NCBI GenBank assembly: GCA_015956445.1
Contig: WIUZ02000010.1
Coordinates: forward strand, 496,001-560,000
Direction of reading: 5' to 3'
Source: Thelephora terrestris
Taxonomy: Eukaryota; Basidiomycota; Agaricomycetes; Thelephorales; Thelephoraceae
Length of the DNA: 64,000 nt
Numbering within the stretch: the stretch's first letter is position 1; each line of letters starts with the position of its first letter. This document shows positions 34,101 to 45,840 of the stretch, piece after piece. Made by a program: the position numbers and the translations under genes. The notes beneath the pieces were generated by a model, which did not search any database, was not told where the DNA came from, and worked only from the letters and a program-made list of their open reading frames with translations.

Positions 34101-35011
34101 CTGATTGCTCTTTCGTCTCTCTAGATTTGTCTTCCAGGGGTGTGATGTCCTTTCCGCGTGAGATGGGAAGAACGTTGAGTTCGTCGTCGAGCACAAGACA
34201 GTCATCGCAAGAGCCCAGAGAGAGAATAAACCGTTCGTTGAACCGGGCCACGACTTGGTCATGGGCTGAAGTCCGGTATCTCGAGTGGACGTCCTGTTGG
34301 GTCCTCAGCTTTATTGCTAACAGGATGGAAATGCATACAGACCATTGCCATGGTGTAAAGTTGCCGTAGGGAAGTCATAGTTTTGAGCAGTAAAATCACA
34401 AGGCCGCCTCCTTCCACGGTTTCGATCGTGCGAGCGAGAAGGTTCGGGGTTATCGCCTCGAAATCTTGCAGAACACACATTCCGTACGTGTTCCCTAGAA
34501 TCTTATGGCTCTCCTTATAATACCTGCCCAAGAACTCAGCGACGATAAGGAGAACACGAGGATCGGCGTACGTGTATCTGATGTCTGTCACTGTGACGAA
34601 AATTTCGAACGGGTCCTGTTCATTTGGCTCGCGTATGCCTCGTTTGATTTCTCGTTTAATTTTTGCTTCTCGCTGCTTACGGTGGCTGTCGTAGAAGAGG
34701 AAATCTTGTATCAATTGGACGAGGTCCGTGGAGAGGGAGATCAATCCGCGCACCTGGTGAAACCCAGTTCCTTCTTGTAACACCATAGCACGGACGGTCG
34801 CGCAGACACGCGGGCTTGCGAGAGCAAATAATGAAGGTTCACAATCTGACGTACATAAACCTGCTCAGAACTGGGGAGATTTCACATCTCAAATGTGGAA
34901 GCTCACCTGATCGCGACCCTTATCCCCGACCAAGACGATGAACGACCGGTGGTTTTTCTTAACGCCATTGTTGATCAGCGTTGGTATACGCGGGTCGAGC
35001 TGCTTCCGCAT
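31124..35011 (-). CDS. KRE33: RNA cytidine acetyltransferase Kre33/NAT10
   Basis: About fourteen exons run from MRKQLDPRIPTLINNGVKK to a lysine-rich end (KKTRRGMKSKR). Exon ends I could fix: 35011-34907, 34860-34754, 34685-34572, 34523-34343, 34293-33694, 33639-32806, then 32755 onward. Domain order: N-terminal DUF1726 region (VNLHYLLSQARVSARPSVLW; DPFEIFVTVTDIRYTY), helicase-like ATPase with P-loop ARGRGKSAALG and DEAAAIPLPLVRN, GNAT acetyltransferase core (VIRIATHPDYAGMGYGSRAL), and tRNA-binding C-terminal domain (IDYHVIMDLLPIVSSLYF). The enzyme makes N4-acetylcytidine in 18S rRNA and tRNA using acetyl-CoA and ATP, in the nucleolus. The basic tail is a likely nucleolar signal. It is a full-length, intact gene, divergent from AMP deaminase. 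Confidence 0.93.
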
Positions 35012-35287
35012 ATCGCTTTATCCTGGTAGACAGCTTGTACGTCGGCCAAAACGCTCGAGAGTAAAATGGGCGAGGGAGCCGACGGGGAACGAAAAATAAT
35101 GTAGTCGGAAGAAGCCGAGCGATCGAACGGCACGGCATGCTGACTCGGGTGTTGCTTAGATCCGGTCCCAGAACCTGATCTTACCAGGAACCCTCAGAGC
35201 AGAACTCTCTCTAGTAGGGAGAACCTTGAGTGCCGGCGTAACCCCTCAGCGGAAGACAGAAACCCTCTCAACGAATCCGTAGCAAGA
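35012..35287. promoter_or_regulatory. divergent promoter region, KRE33 and AMP deaminase
   Basis: There are 276 bp between the two start codons on opposite strands, with no other gene between. No TATA box stands out, as is common for housekeeping genes. Confidence 0.5.
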
Positions 35288-38200
35288 ATGGCTTCCCCGG
35301 ACCCGCAGAAATCCCCACACTTTGGAGAGATCGTCTCCGACCCGGGAACGCCTTCGGAGCTCTTAAACGGATCCAACGGAGGGCTTCGCATCCCAATTTC
35401 GGACGATAGTGGGTTCTATGGATACAACGACGAGAAGCACATCCAGCACGTAAGACATACCTCGCTTGCATTCTCACTCTCGGCTGAATCCAAAACGTCG
35501 ACGCAGATGGGAGAGAAGTTGATTGTCCAACGTCGGGGGTCAACCCACTCCGACGGCGGGAGGGCCGCGTTCAAGTCGGGACTTGCTATGACCTCAGTCA
35601 CTTCGGTCGTCGAAACGAACGTTCCGAGCTCACCTACCTTGAAGGAGGAAGAATTGAAATCCGAGGGTGACGCAGGACATGCGGCGCCTCCAGCTCCAGG
35701 TTCGTCAGGTGGTGCCCTCATGATCCGAAGAGTGCCGCTAAGCTGAACCCTCCAAGATGCAAGCCCGTTCGCTCAAGAGCACCTCCAAACTCTCCAGTCG
35801 TTCGAAAAATGCCTCTCTCTCCGCGATAAATACATGAAAGTTTCGCTTCAACGGCTCGGCGATAATCCACGCGATCACGACGAGCTCTTTACCGGAATCG
35901 ATCCCAAGATTGCTGACGTCTCAGGCGTGCGCCCAGATGCGGACATCTCCGCATACGTCTCCCCCGACTCCGGGGATAAATTACCCAAGTATCCGTCCAA
36001 GCCTTGGCGCATATATCCCAAACCCCCACCTCCGCACTGGCGTTGGACAACGAATACGGAGCCCGTCCATGGAGGTGACGAGGTACAGGCCGGAAAAGAG
36101 GAGTTCGTGTTTAAAAAATGCGAAATTCCTGGCGCGCACGATGGTTGGAGTTTTGGCCTCGACGAGACTGGCGTCTACCAGGTCTACAATACCAACGGTC
36201 CGTTAGAAACCTTGCGCAGCTTCCGGTGACTAAGGCGATTGATGCTTCCAGGTAACGGTAGGAAACCAGTTTTCGAAATCCCGACTATCAAGGAGTATTT
36301 TATGGACCTCGAGTTCGTTCTTGGCGTGATTTCTGATGGGCCTACCAAGAGCCTCGCATACCGGCGATTGCAATATTTAGCGAGCAAGTTTGACATGTAC
36401 TACCTCTTGAACGAGTTCCAGGAGGTTGCGGACATGAAGGCGAGAGTCATCGTTTCGTGCCTTTCATTATAGACTCACGAAATTGAACAGAAAGTCCCAC
36501 ATAGGTATCGTACTTCCTTCAACGGAGTCGTCCGAAGTTCACACACCGTTTCTGTTCAGGGACTTTTACAACGTCCGCAAGGTGGATACTCACGTCCATC
36601 ACTCAAGTTGTATGAACCAAAAACACCTGCTGCGATTCATCAAGTCGAAAATGAAGCGCACGCCCGACGTTTGTCTTTCCCCGCCATTCCGTACTCCCAG
36701 CCTCACCATACAATAGGATGTCGTTATCTTTCGAGACGGGAAACATCTCACCCTGACTGAAGTGTTTGCCTCACTGGGTCTCAGCGCATACGAGCTTTCC
36801 ATCGATACCCTAGACATGCACGCGCACCAGGACACTTTCCACCGATTCGACAAGTTTAACTTGAAGTACAATCCAATCGGAGAGTCCAGGCTGAGAGAGA
36901 TCTTTTTGAAGACTGATAATCTGATTGAAGGTAGATATCTCGCAGAGCTGACTAAAGGTCTGTTGCCTCCTTTTCCACCATTGTGATCGGGTTCACGAAC
37001 CTTGCCATATAGAGGTAATGATGGACCTTGAGCAGAGCAAATACCAGGTGAGAGATATCGATGAGTTCCCAATACGGGTAGAGCGTAATCGCAATCTCGA
37101 TTGCAGAATTGCGAGTGGAGAATCAGTATCTACGGTCGCAAGGAAGACGAATGGGACAAGCTCGCGAAGTGGATCGTCAACAACAAGCTGTACTCGCACA
37201 ACGTCCGTTGGCTAATTCAGGTGCCTCGACTGTACGAAGTGTACAAATCAAATGGATCAATTGACACCTTTGAGGACATTGTTCGGAGTCAGTTACTGAT
37301 CCATCTCGGCTGCCACGCTCTGACGTCACGATCCCTGCCCAGATGTGTTCAGACCGTTATTTGAGGTTACGAGAGATCCCTCGACGCACCCTGAACTCCA
37401 CGTGTTCCTCCAACGAGTAGTCGGTTTTGATACAGTTGATGATGAGTCAAAGACGGAGAGACGCTACTACAAGAAATTCCCTTACCCGAGATTGTGGAAC
37501 ACAGCCCAGTCCCCGCCATACAGCTACTGGTCAGCGACTGGCATCTCGTCATACACCACACAAGACTTACAAATAACAGGGTTTATTACATGTTCGCCAA
37601 CATCGCCAATCTGAACAACTGGCGGCGAGAGCGGGGATTCAGTGAGTCCGCGAACACCGGCGGCCGCTGGTTTTTTGCGCTGAACTCGTGCGAATCTTTA
37701 GACACCTTTGTGCTCCGTCCACACGCGGGCGAAGCGGGCGACACAGACCACCTCACGTCAGCATACCTCACGTCGCACTCGATCTCGCACGGCATCCTGC
37801 TGCGCAAGGTCCCCGCCTTACAATACCTATTCTATTTGAAGCAAATAGGGATCGCGATGAGTCCGCTGAGCAACAACGCGCTGTTCTTGGCGTACGAGAG
37901 GAACCCATTGAAAGAGTTTTTCAAGACGGGGTTGAACGTCAGCTTGAGCACGGATGACCCTCTGCAGTTCCATTACACGAAAGTGCGACGAGTCCTATTG
38001 AAATGGATTGTTTTCTGACGAGTGATATCCAGGAGCCGTTGTTGGAGGAATACAGCGTTGCAGCACATGTGGGTCTATCTGATCCCGTTCATTCGCCGCC
38101 ACACTATGCAGATTACGCTGATCTCTTTCCGATCTTCACGCCACTCTTCTTATTTCGTTGTTTCCATTCATCGTGCATCAAACCTTTGTTGCCACAGATC

Positions 38201-38485
38201 TACAAATTTCCGCAAAGCTCGTTAGCCGAGCTGGCCCGAAATTCCGTGATCCAAAGCGGATTCGAAATGGAAATCAAGAGGCATTGGTTGGGCCATAACT
38301 GGTACTTGCCCGGGGACGCCGGAAATGAAATCAACAAGGTGTGTAACCCTCACGTCATCCCTTGTCCGTGTCTCGTGCCCGTTGATCTTGTACCCCTGCA
38401 GACGAACGTCCCGGACAGTCGATTGGTATTTAGGCATCGGACGTTGCAGGAGGAGCTGGCCGTAGTTCGCGGTAGCGCACGATGA
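35288..38485 (+). CDS. AMD1: AMP deaminase
   Basis: Many short exons chain from [15 protein letters not shown] to the stop at 38483-38485, giving a protein of over 800 residues. The N-terminal ~180 residues are variable and Ser/Gly-rich. The conserved part begins [18 protein letters not shown]. Catalytic signatures include the zinc-binding [20 protein letters not shown], the [12 protein letters not shown] stretch, and the family hallmark [20 protein letters not shown] (across an intron). It deaminates AMP to IMP in the purine nucleotide cycle and adenylate balance; the active form is a cytosolic tetramer. An apparent in-frame TGA near 35743 falls within a 48-nt intron (35705-35752), so it is not a lesion. 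Confidence 0.93.
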
Positions 38486-38863
38486 GAGCCGACGAGTTAC
38501 GTTTGACAACAGCGCAACGACTAGTTTCTTGGGCACGCACAATCTCTCCTTGTATAACGAAGTGTTGTGAATGTAGCTGGGCCTACTACAATTGGAACGT
38601 CCAGACGTTTTGAGATTAATGAGGCTTTCGAATTTCGGGACCAGACCAAAATCCGCGGAGGCTCTCCTATTGGTCGACGGCAATCCCGGCCAATCGGAGG
38701 TCGCGATTAGGGTCCCATGACCTGGGGCGTCGATGAGCTTCCGATCTTCGATAGACATCCTGGCAAAGCTGCCGTTACTCCTTCGTGTGCTCCAGCCGTT
38801 CAGAACGCTCAGTCGTTATAAGAACGGTCGCGACTATGGCGAACTGTTTACCGACCCCTCCCT

Positions 38864-39643
38864 GATGTCTCCCACCACACTTCCAAGTATCCGTGACCTT
38901 TTTCCAAGTAAGTGGGCTCCGGCCGCCGCTCGATATCGTCTGGGATTAACCTCGACGGACTCGCAAAGATCTCATCAGACCACGCGGTGACGATCCGAAG
39001 CCGAATTCCCGTCTCATCACCCCGCAGCTCGTTCTCGACAGAACGATCCCCTTCGTTCACTCGGAACGACATGCGCCCACGGTGACACCCGCCGCCGCCG
39101 GGTCTCTCACGCGCATCCGACAGGACTCCGTTCGAGATATCTGCGCGTGGCGTTCGTTCCACTCCTCGGACAGTCAGTCGCAATCACACGTGGAGGACTT
39201 GGATCCCAGACACGGTTCTCCCCCGTCGGAAGCGCCCAGTCCCGTAGATGCGGATGACTGTCACGACAACGCTCTTAGACCTCGGAAACACGTTTGTCAC
39301 ATCTGCCGGAAACGGTTCAGCCGCCCAAGCAGCCTCACCATTCATTATCACACTCACACCGGAGTTCGCCGTCAGTACACTTGATTCCATTCCTTGAAGC
39401 GACTTTTGACCAGTGTTTGTGCCTCTGGGGTTTTTTCTCCTTGTAGCCTATCGGTGTACCTACCCCGGTTGTTCGAGGACGTTCAACGTCTCTTCGAATA
39501 TGAGGCGGCATTACAAGAACCACGAGGTCCAGGCTGTCAATCGATCCAAACCCCCACCAAATACCTTCAGGACCTCGTTCTATTCGCCTCCTCTCCACCC
39601 CGACGTGTATCCACCGCCCCCATTACAATGCGGGTACAGGTAG
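38864..39643 (+). CDS. C2H2 zinc-finger protein, two fingers
   Basis: Exons 38864-38907, 38969-39370 and 39447-39643 (possibly one more 3' exon after a polypyrimidine tract at 39660) give about 210 residues. The start MSPTTLPSIRDLFP resembles the short conserved N-terminus of small fungal zinc-finger regulators. Two adjacent C2H2 fingers are split by an intron: CHICRKRFSRPSSLTIHYHTH with the GVRPYRC linker, then CTYPGCSRTFNVSSNMRRHYKNH. It is probably a DNA-binding transcription factor; targets are unknown. The 3' end is uncertain: a stop follows QCGYR at 39641-39643, but a donor-like tacag/gtagcg just before it could lead into another exon. Confidence 0.75.
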
Positions 39644-41908
39644 CGCACGGAGTCTTAGCTTACTTTTTTTTTTTTCAGTTTTGTGGCCGCTTGCGGAAGC
39701 ATGACACGCACTTGCGTATGGTTCGAACAGGTCAGCGCTCGCGCTCAGGACTTTTTCATGATACATATATACGGTTCCATTTGTAATCCAAATACAACGA
39801 TCAAACGCAATTTTATTTGCATAGACCCTTGGGTGAACCCAGTGAGGACGGACTGCGCGCAACGGGTGGAAGTTCGAAACCTTCGGACGTTAAGATGATG
39901 CCCCTCCGGGTGACAGGAAAGAGTCCGTCTTGATGAACTAGAGCGAGCTGGGTTCCCACACGGATGATAGTTCAACGTTCAAACGTTCAAGGCTTGGACA
40001 GAATGTGGCGATCCAGAGTATTTCGTTCGAGGTCTGAACGGGCTGGCGATGGTTTTCGTGGTACTCAAGAGTGAGCGCCAAAGAACACTGGAACGACACA
40101 TCCAAGTGTGCTTTGCCGCAGGGGGTTGACCAGCACAGGGTCGCTGATTGCGTCAGATCAGAGAAACAATCGAGGCAAGGATAGAATGGCTGGGGCCCCA
40201 AGGCGAGGAAATCGGCTCCCGACTGAGCATTAAAGTCCCCCTTATCTGTCTGGATGGACCATTTGGGATGGAGGGTATCGCCCCGCGTCATCGATGCTGT
40301 CGAGTTTGTGAAATGCACGAGGTTCCTTAAGAGAGCGAAACAGCGCCAAATCGACCACCGTTCAACTCTACACACGGATGAGCAAGTTTTAAAGTACTAA
40401 CCAAGAACCCCCATGTGCGGAGAGTTGGTCTTGGATGCGCTCATCGCTGAGCGTGAAAACCAAGGAGAAGAAATCCGGCGACTGTAGAAAAAATGACATC
40501 CTCTTCAGCTTGCCTCTCGAGGACACAAGCACGTCAAGTATCATACGTACCGGTAGGCACTGAGGCGGTCAGGAACGTCGCTCACTGACCCCAGTTCCTC
40601 GATCCGGGTACTAGCGCCAATCAGCGCTAATCGCGGGAAGGACTCGGAAGGAGCCTTCAACCGCAACGTTAACGAGGGGCTGATCTCGGCAAATATCGGC
40701 CCGCTCCGGCAGCCGGAAATTGCCGATGACCATGATAGGCGCCGCCACCTCGAAAACTCCTCACAAGGACTTGAGCGTCACCGTCTACATAACCGCCCCC
40801 TTTGGACTCGAGGTAAACAGTGACTGTGGACAAGAGGTGTCGGTTGACCGCACAGCGACCAGGGCAACCAGACCGCTGAGTCCCGGATCGTCAATCGGGG
40901 TGGTTCGGTCTCGTTGCATATAAGTGTCGACCTTCGCGGCAGGTACCGTTAAAAGTATTTATGCCCTAGGCTTTGAGGCACTGCTGCTGACTGTGAGCGT
41001 TAGCGCGGGCTGTCTCATGCCAGCAGGCAGCCACTCGCTCACGTACAGGTCCCTATCCCTCACTCTAATGATCCCTTCTTGTGAGTTCACCGAGCGTCCA
41101 TTAACACCTTGACTCACAGCTTCGTAAATGGGATAAACATTGAAGCCTGGGGATCCCTCCCACAGAGAAGGGGTCACTGTTCTGCTTCGACCTCACTCTA
41201 CAGCAGGAGTTTCTGTGGTCGATACTCCCGGTTACGGATGCCTTTCGATCTTTCTCTTCTCGTCCCTCCTCGGCCGCTGTTATATGCAAGCGTGTCGCAA
41301 CAGCCCTAACTTCGGCACCAGTAATTTTCCAATCGGAACGAGAGTGGATTCCCCCCCGGCGGCCTTCGTCGGCCACGAGAACCTCATATCCTTCTGCATT
41401 TTACGCGAGAGGATCCTCTTGCGGATTCCGTCTGTTCCTTCGTTTCTGGGAGTGGAAAGCTGCGGTTGACCGTGTCTCACGGTCTGTCTCGGAATGTCGT
41501 CGCTCACGACCCAGAGGGGTATTCCGGCCGCCCCCACGTATAATCGATAATCATCAATGGGAGTCATTTGCCCTCCATGGTCTCCTCCGAGGACCACGGG
41601 AACTGAAGGGCTGACCATCTGGATTTGGCCCAGTTCAGCCTGTCAATTGTTCCAGATGCGCGCCACAGGAAGGATCGTAGGTTTACAACAAGTGAACCAG
41701 GCATACATCCCTTGGCCCTCTAAGGCGCGCTCAAGGAAACGAAGAATTGCTGCAAGGGAGTCGAAAGGATACACAAATCGCAGAAAGATTATTTACATCA
41801 TTGGAGATGGATGAGTCCATCAAGCCAAAGAAAACAGCGACCATATGCACAAGTAAAAGACGGGAAGAAAGGAGACGGCACCCATCCGGCGCTAACGCTC
41901 CCAACGAT
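39644..41908. other. 2.2-kb stretch with no supported gene
   Basis: No frame shows recognisable domains. One minus-strand frame (39938-40375) has an F-box/LRR-like flavour (IATFCPSLERLNVEL) but no F-box and no exon partners, so it is not called. The rest looks like intergenic sequence. Confidence 0.45.
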
Positions 41909-42695
41909 CTACACAAGACCCGGAACAAACCAGTACCTGACTTTCATCGCGTACCGTTCCCACTCTTCGCCGAACCTGTTCCTCATCTGTTCGTCCTCCG
42001 CTACGGCCCTCGTGTACCCAACCCCTCCGGTGTAAACCCACCACGATATCCAGGCGCATTGGGTGGCGAACATCGCGTCGGCCCGGTGAGGTCCAACCGC
42101 ACACTCGATGATCCAGCTTCCACGTGTTAAACCCGCGAAGGTTAGTCCGGCCGTTAGACACAGGGAGCCAAGATACGAGGGGTGTCGAACGAAGCTGTAC
42201 GGTCCCGAGGTGACCAGCCGATGTTCTGGTTTTATGCAGAGGTCGAATGTGAAGAGAGAGCCGAGGGCTTCGTAGCATCGTAGGCGAAGGAAAGTACCAA
42301 AGACCATGAGAAGGATACCGAACAGTGTTATTGGCGTGACGGAGAGGTAGGGTAAAGTGCCAGTTTGGGAGGAAGCAGGGCAGAAGAGAGATGGGGTGAG
42401 CTCGGGTGACCCTTGTTCGCGCCGTAGAATATGATAGTGAGCGATGGTCAAAAACTCCAGCGCGCATGTTAGGAAAAGTAACGGCCTCTGAAGCTTAATG
42501 CAAAATATCAGCTGCAAACAAGACGCGGCGTATCTATGCGATACCACTCACCCAAAATATGACTGGGGCAAGACTAAAGATGGTTTCTCCTTTTGTCTTA
42601 AACCGGCCCGCTTGAGGTGCCTTGTGTGGTGGAGCCGTGGCCCATTGGTTGAGGACAAGCTGACTAATATCGACCGCAACTCGCGCAAAAGACAT
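41909..42695 (-). CDS. isoprenylcysteine O-methyltransferase-like membrane protein (ICMT family)
   Basis: Exons 42695-42552 and 42511-41909 give 248 residues. Several hydrophobic helices (LLFLTCALEFLTIAHY; LFGILLMVFGTFLRL; CAWISWWVYTGGVGY) and the methyltransferase core VTSGPYSFVRHPSYLGSLC are typical of the ICMT/PEMT fold, in which the RHP motif binds SAM. A C-terminal EDEQMRNRFGEEWERYAMKV matches the E-x4-RFGxEW motif. True ICMT methylates the prenylated C-terminal Cys of CaaX proteins in the ER; mushrooms carry many such paralogues, some perhaps for pheromones, so the exact substrate is open. The start ATG at 42693-42695 was preferred because the upstream open frame has no ATG. Confidence 0.82.
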
Positions 42696-44089
42696 CGCGA
42701 TTCGAACGTTTTCGAATTTGGTGGTGGTGTGGTGTGGTGGAGGGTGAGGAGAGACAGAGGAAGACGGGTACACTGAGGGATTTATAGCCAGAGAGAGAGA
42801 GGAGTGGTTATCGAGTTCCGGATCTCCAAGGAAGGAAAAGGCTTAACGCCTCGGAAATGGGCTGCACTCGTTGAGAAGCGACGACGGCAGAAGCCTGCGC
42901 CTCAGAGAAGCGAGGCGGATCTGCGTGAGATCCTGAACAGCAACCGGCTTCTTTATCAACCCCATGGACGAGATTCATAACAAGTGACTGGCCCAAATGC
43001 GATGAGGTTGAACGATAGTCGAAATTGGCTATAGGGACGAAGGTCATGAGGGGCTCGCGCCAATGGCCGTGAGAGACAAACGGGAGAACCGAGGATCGGC
43101 GATCACAACTCCTCGGAGAACACTTCGGTCCCGGACACGCTTGGATGCAGATATTAGATAACGGGAAATCGCATGAGACGTTTCGAGTGATAGTGCAGAT
43201 TCTGATGGCTTTGGTATCTCAGAGCGCGTTCAGGTCCACCGAAGAGGTTTCAAGTTGGCACTTCAAAGGAGGAACTTGGCCTCTCCCGGAGAATACCGAG
43301 GAGGTCCGGAAGGGGGTGAGGAGAAAATAGACACATAATCCGCAGGCTTCGACCCCGGCAGCGGCGATCCCAAGCCTCGATCCTCCAGCTGTGTACCAAA
43401 CGCGCCACCGCATATAGAGCCTCGCAAGCTCGGCTAATTAATACAACTGCAGTATGGTGGTGTGCAATCAGCTCGCGAATCGGTGATATCCGGGTTTCAA
43501 CTCTGGAGCACTGGAGGATGCGATAAGCCTGCGATAATCGAGCGGGAAGACCACCATCCCTCCCATAGCTCAAAAGTTGGGCAACTCACGTTCTTCCGGA
43601 CTTCGCGCGCTTTCCCGGGCACTTGAGGCGTCCTTCATATACCCTCGTTGCTAGGATTTGAGGTCATCATCGTACGACGCGTAATGCGTAACCGCCAACG
43701 CAGTCGAAGAGCTCCTGGGGGTATCGCGGTGACATCGTGCCTCAGGCCTCAGCAGGCGCTCGGGGAAGTCCGATAACCAATCGAGTGCTGGGCGGGAGAA
43801 GTTGATGGGCTGTTTAATTTGTGGAAGCAGAGACCGCCATGGCCCATATGGATGGGAAGTCGGGCGATGGGGATGAACGCGAACGGATCAGAAGATCGAT
43901 GAATGAGAAGACCGAGATCTTTAATAATCGAACGGTGGGGAGACAACAAATCTCGTTGGCGACACGGTATGTCCAAACAGCTCAAAATCGAAAGTCCTAG
44001 CCCAAATCTTGAGTATGTATGACACTTGGTGCTCACTCATCGTACGATCTATTACCCACACAAACCAAAATTTAGCCTCGAAAACGAGT
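42696..44089. other. intergenic, including duplicated 3' flank of the F-box array
   Basis: No gene is seen. The right part (about 43930-44089) resembles 45720-45840, the 3' flank of the neighbouring F-box copy, so it belongs to that repeat unit. Confidence 0.5.
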
Positions 44090-45526
44090 TTAAAACGGAC
44101 GATAGACGACCGAAGGAGGACGAGGGAGAAAATCATACAGGCCTGCCTCTGCCCCTCTCCTCGTCATCAGCCTCATTTCCCTTGCATGCGCCGACGTCTC
44201 CGGTCCATCATAACAAAACACTACACTACAGGCCCTGACCTCGTATAAACCACGCACCCAACCAACCAGTGACTCAGCCCACATAGTACGCTGCGTTTCT
44301 ACCGCGGGAAATAGGGGAAATATAACGACGAGCTCGGAAAAAACCGGAGATGTGATGGTGGAAAAAAGGTGCTCTAGTCTAGCCAACGAGTCGACCGAGA
44401 CCTCTATGGATCGAAGGGCAGTGCTGGACGAAAGGTTGAAATCATGAGCAGTGGGGGAAGATGCTAAAAGAGCAAAGTCAGCTCAGGTGTGAGGAGAGTG
44501 CTCTGATGGTTAAGAAACCCTCTCACCGTCGTAAGGTTTGATTGGTGGGTATATGCACAGGGTCTCCAAAGTGTCAGCGCAAGCATCCAAAACAAACCGC
44601 ATCGCCCTCGGTGTATTTTTTAGGTCCATGCAAGTGAACCCCATCCCTCCAAACGCGACAGCCATATCCTTCAATAACTCCACATCTCCAAACTCTTTGA
44701 GAGTCAACGTCCCCCGCAATACTCCGCTAATGGGGACGATTGGTTTGTTATCCAGCGGCTCGTACCGAACCCCCTCCGGATACCTAGATATCCCGATGTT
44801 CTCCAACTTCGGAAACAGCATGAAAAAATCAAGCAATTGCCGGCGCGTGCCCTTTGGCCAACTCAACGCCACCGATCGCAGCGTGGGCGCAAAGTGCCCC
44901 AAGTAACTCCCGAGCCCCTCAGGGAACTCGGAGAAATCCAAGTCCCAGATATCGAGTTCCTGCAGATTCACCATCGCACGAAAATCCTGCGGCGTGCCCC
45001 AGGAATTGAAAACAGCGGGACCGATCCAACCGCGCGCGGGACCGCGTGCGAACTCCCCCCCGAAAAGCAGCCGCTCGACGAACGGCAACAGTCCGAATTC
45101 ACGCAAGAATGGGAGCCGATTGGGAACAGGCAGAGCCACGGATCTGGTTGAGGGCCACTCTCGAAGTAGCAGGGTGCGATGGATGTGTGGGGCCGCGATG
45201 CGGTACCAGGTGGAACAGGTCGCGGCGCAGGCTTTGAGAGTCGGGGTGTTGTATTTGAGATAGTCCACGATCATTATCACGATCTCCGGGGGGAAACTGC
45301 GTCTCTGGGAAAGATCTGTGGGAGGACTTGGACGCCTGCGTGCAAGGCCGCCCACGAATTTGGCTTTGAAACGGCCCCAAACGGCGTTGGGGAAGAGCTC
45401 GATTCCTAGGATCAGTCGATGAGGAGATGCGATGGCCGGGGGAATCAGGGTGAGGACTCGCTGAATACCTGATAGGGAAAGTCTAGCACTCCTTGCAAGT
45501 CTTCCGTCGCGGGTGGCTCTCGACAT
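44090..45526 (-). CDS. F-box-like protein, tandem copy 1
   Basis: Exons 45526-45469, 45405-44527 and 44463-44090 give 436 residues. The start MSRATRDGR is shared by all three copies. The F-box-like motif follows a basic/Pro region (FPPEIVIMIVDYLKYNTPTL; ACAATCSTWYRIAAPHIHRTLL). Next comes a long region of irregular leucine-rich segments (FAPTLRSVALSWPKG; LLDFFMLFPKLENIGISRY) and a separate last exon (SPVFSELVVIFPLF; CSVVFCYDGPE). F-box proteins recruit substrates to SCF ubiquitin ligases through Skp1; the target is unknown. Transcription runs leftwards. Intron 1 holds indels between copies that would otherwise look like frameshifts. Confidence 0.8.
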
Positions 45527-45620
45527 GGGTGTATGATTCGAAGTTGATTGCCTACGCCCTCGAGGCTCGGACTCAGATCCCAAGTCCCATGAGTTGCCAC
45601 GTGCACCGTGGCGCCTAAGA

Positions 45621-45632
45621 TCTACATATACT
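45621..45632 (-). promoter_or_regulatory. TATA-like element upstream of F-box copy 1
   Basis: On the minus strand this reads as a tatatgta-type box about 95 bp before the start codon. The equivalent position in copy 2 (47323-47334) reads tattatataga, so the element is conserved in the repeat unit. Confidence 0.45.
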
Positions 45633-45840
45633 GTCACTGGATTGGGCGAAAACCCCTTCGGCGAGAAGATTCACGGGTTGACTACGAGCATAAATTACCG
45701 CCAATACTTCCGGGTATTATCATCTGGCGTACGTGTACACGCAGTTGCGGCAGAGAAAGTCCAAGCCCCAACAAATCTTGAGTATGTGTAAAGCTTGGTG
45801 CTCACTCATCGTACGATCTATTACCCACACAAACCACAAC

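Noticed and set aside
35735-35755. In-frame TGA in AMP deaminase
   Set aside because: It lies in a 48-nt intron with good donor and acceptor; both flanking frames match the family.
39830-39900. tRNA-like T-arm (GTTCGAAAC)
   Set aside because: No acceptor, D-arm or anticodon stem can be folded around it.
39938-40375. Possible F-box/LRR gene on the minus strand
   Set aside because: No F-box, no plausible exons around it; the similarity is only a short LRR-like phrase.
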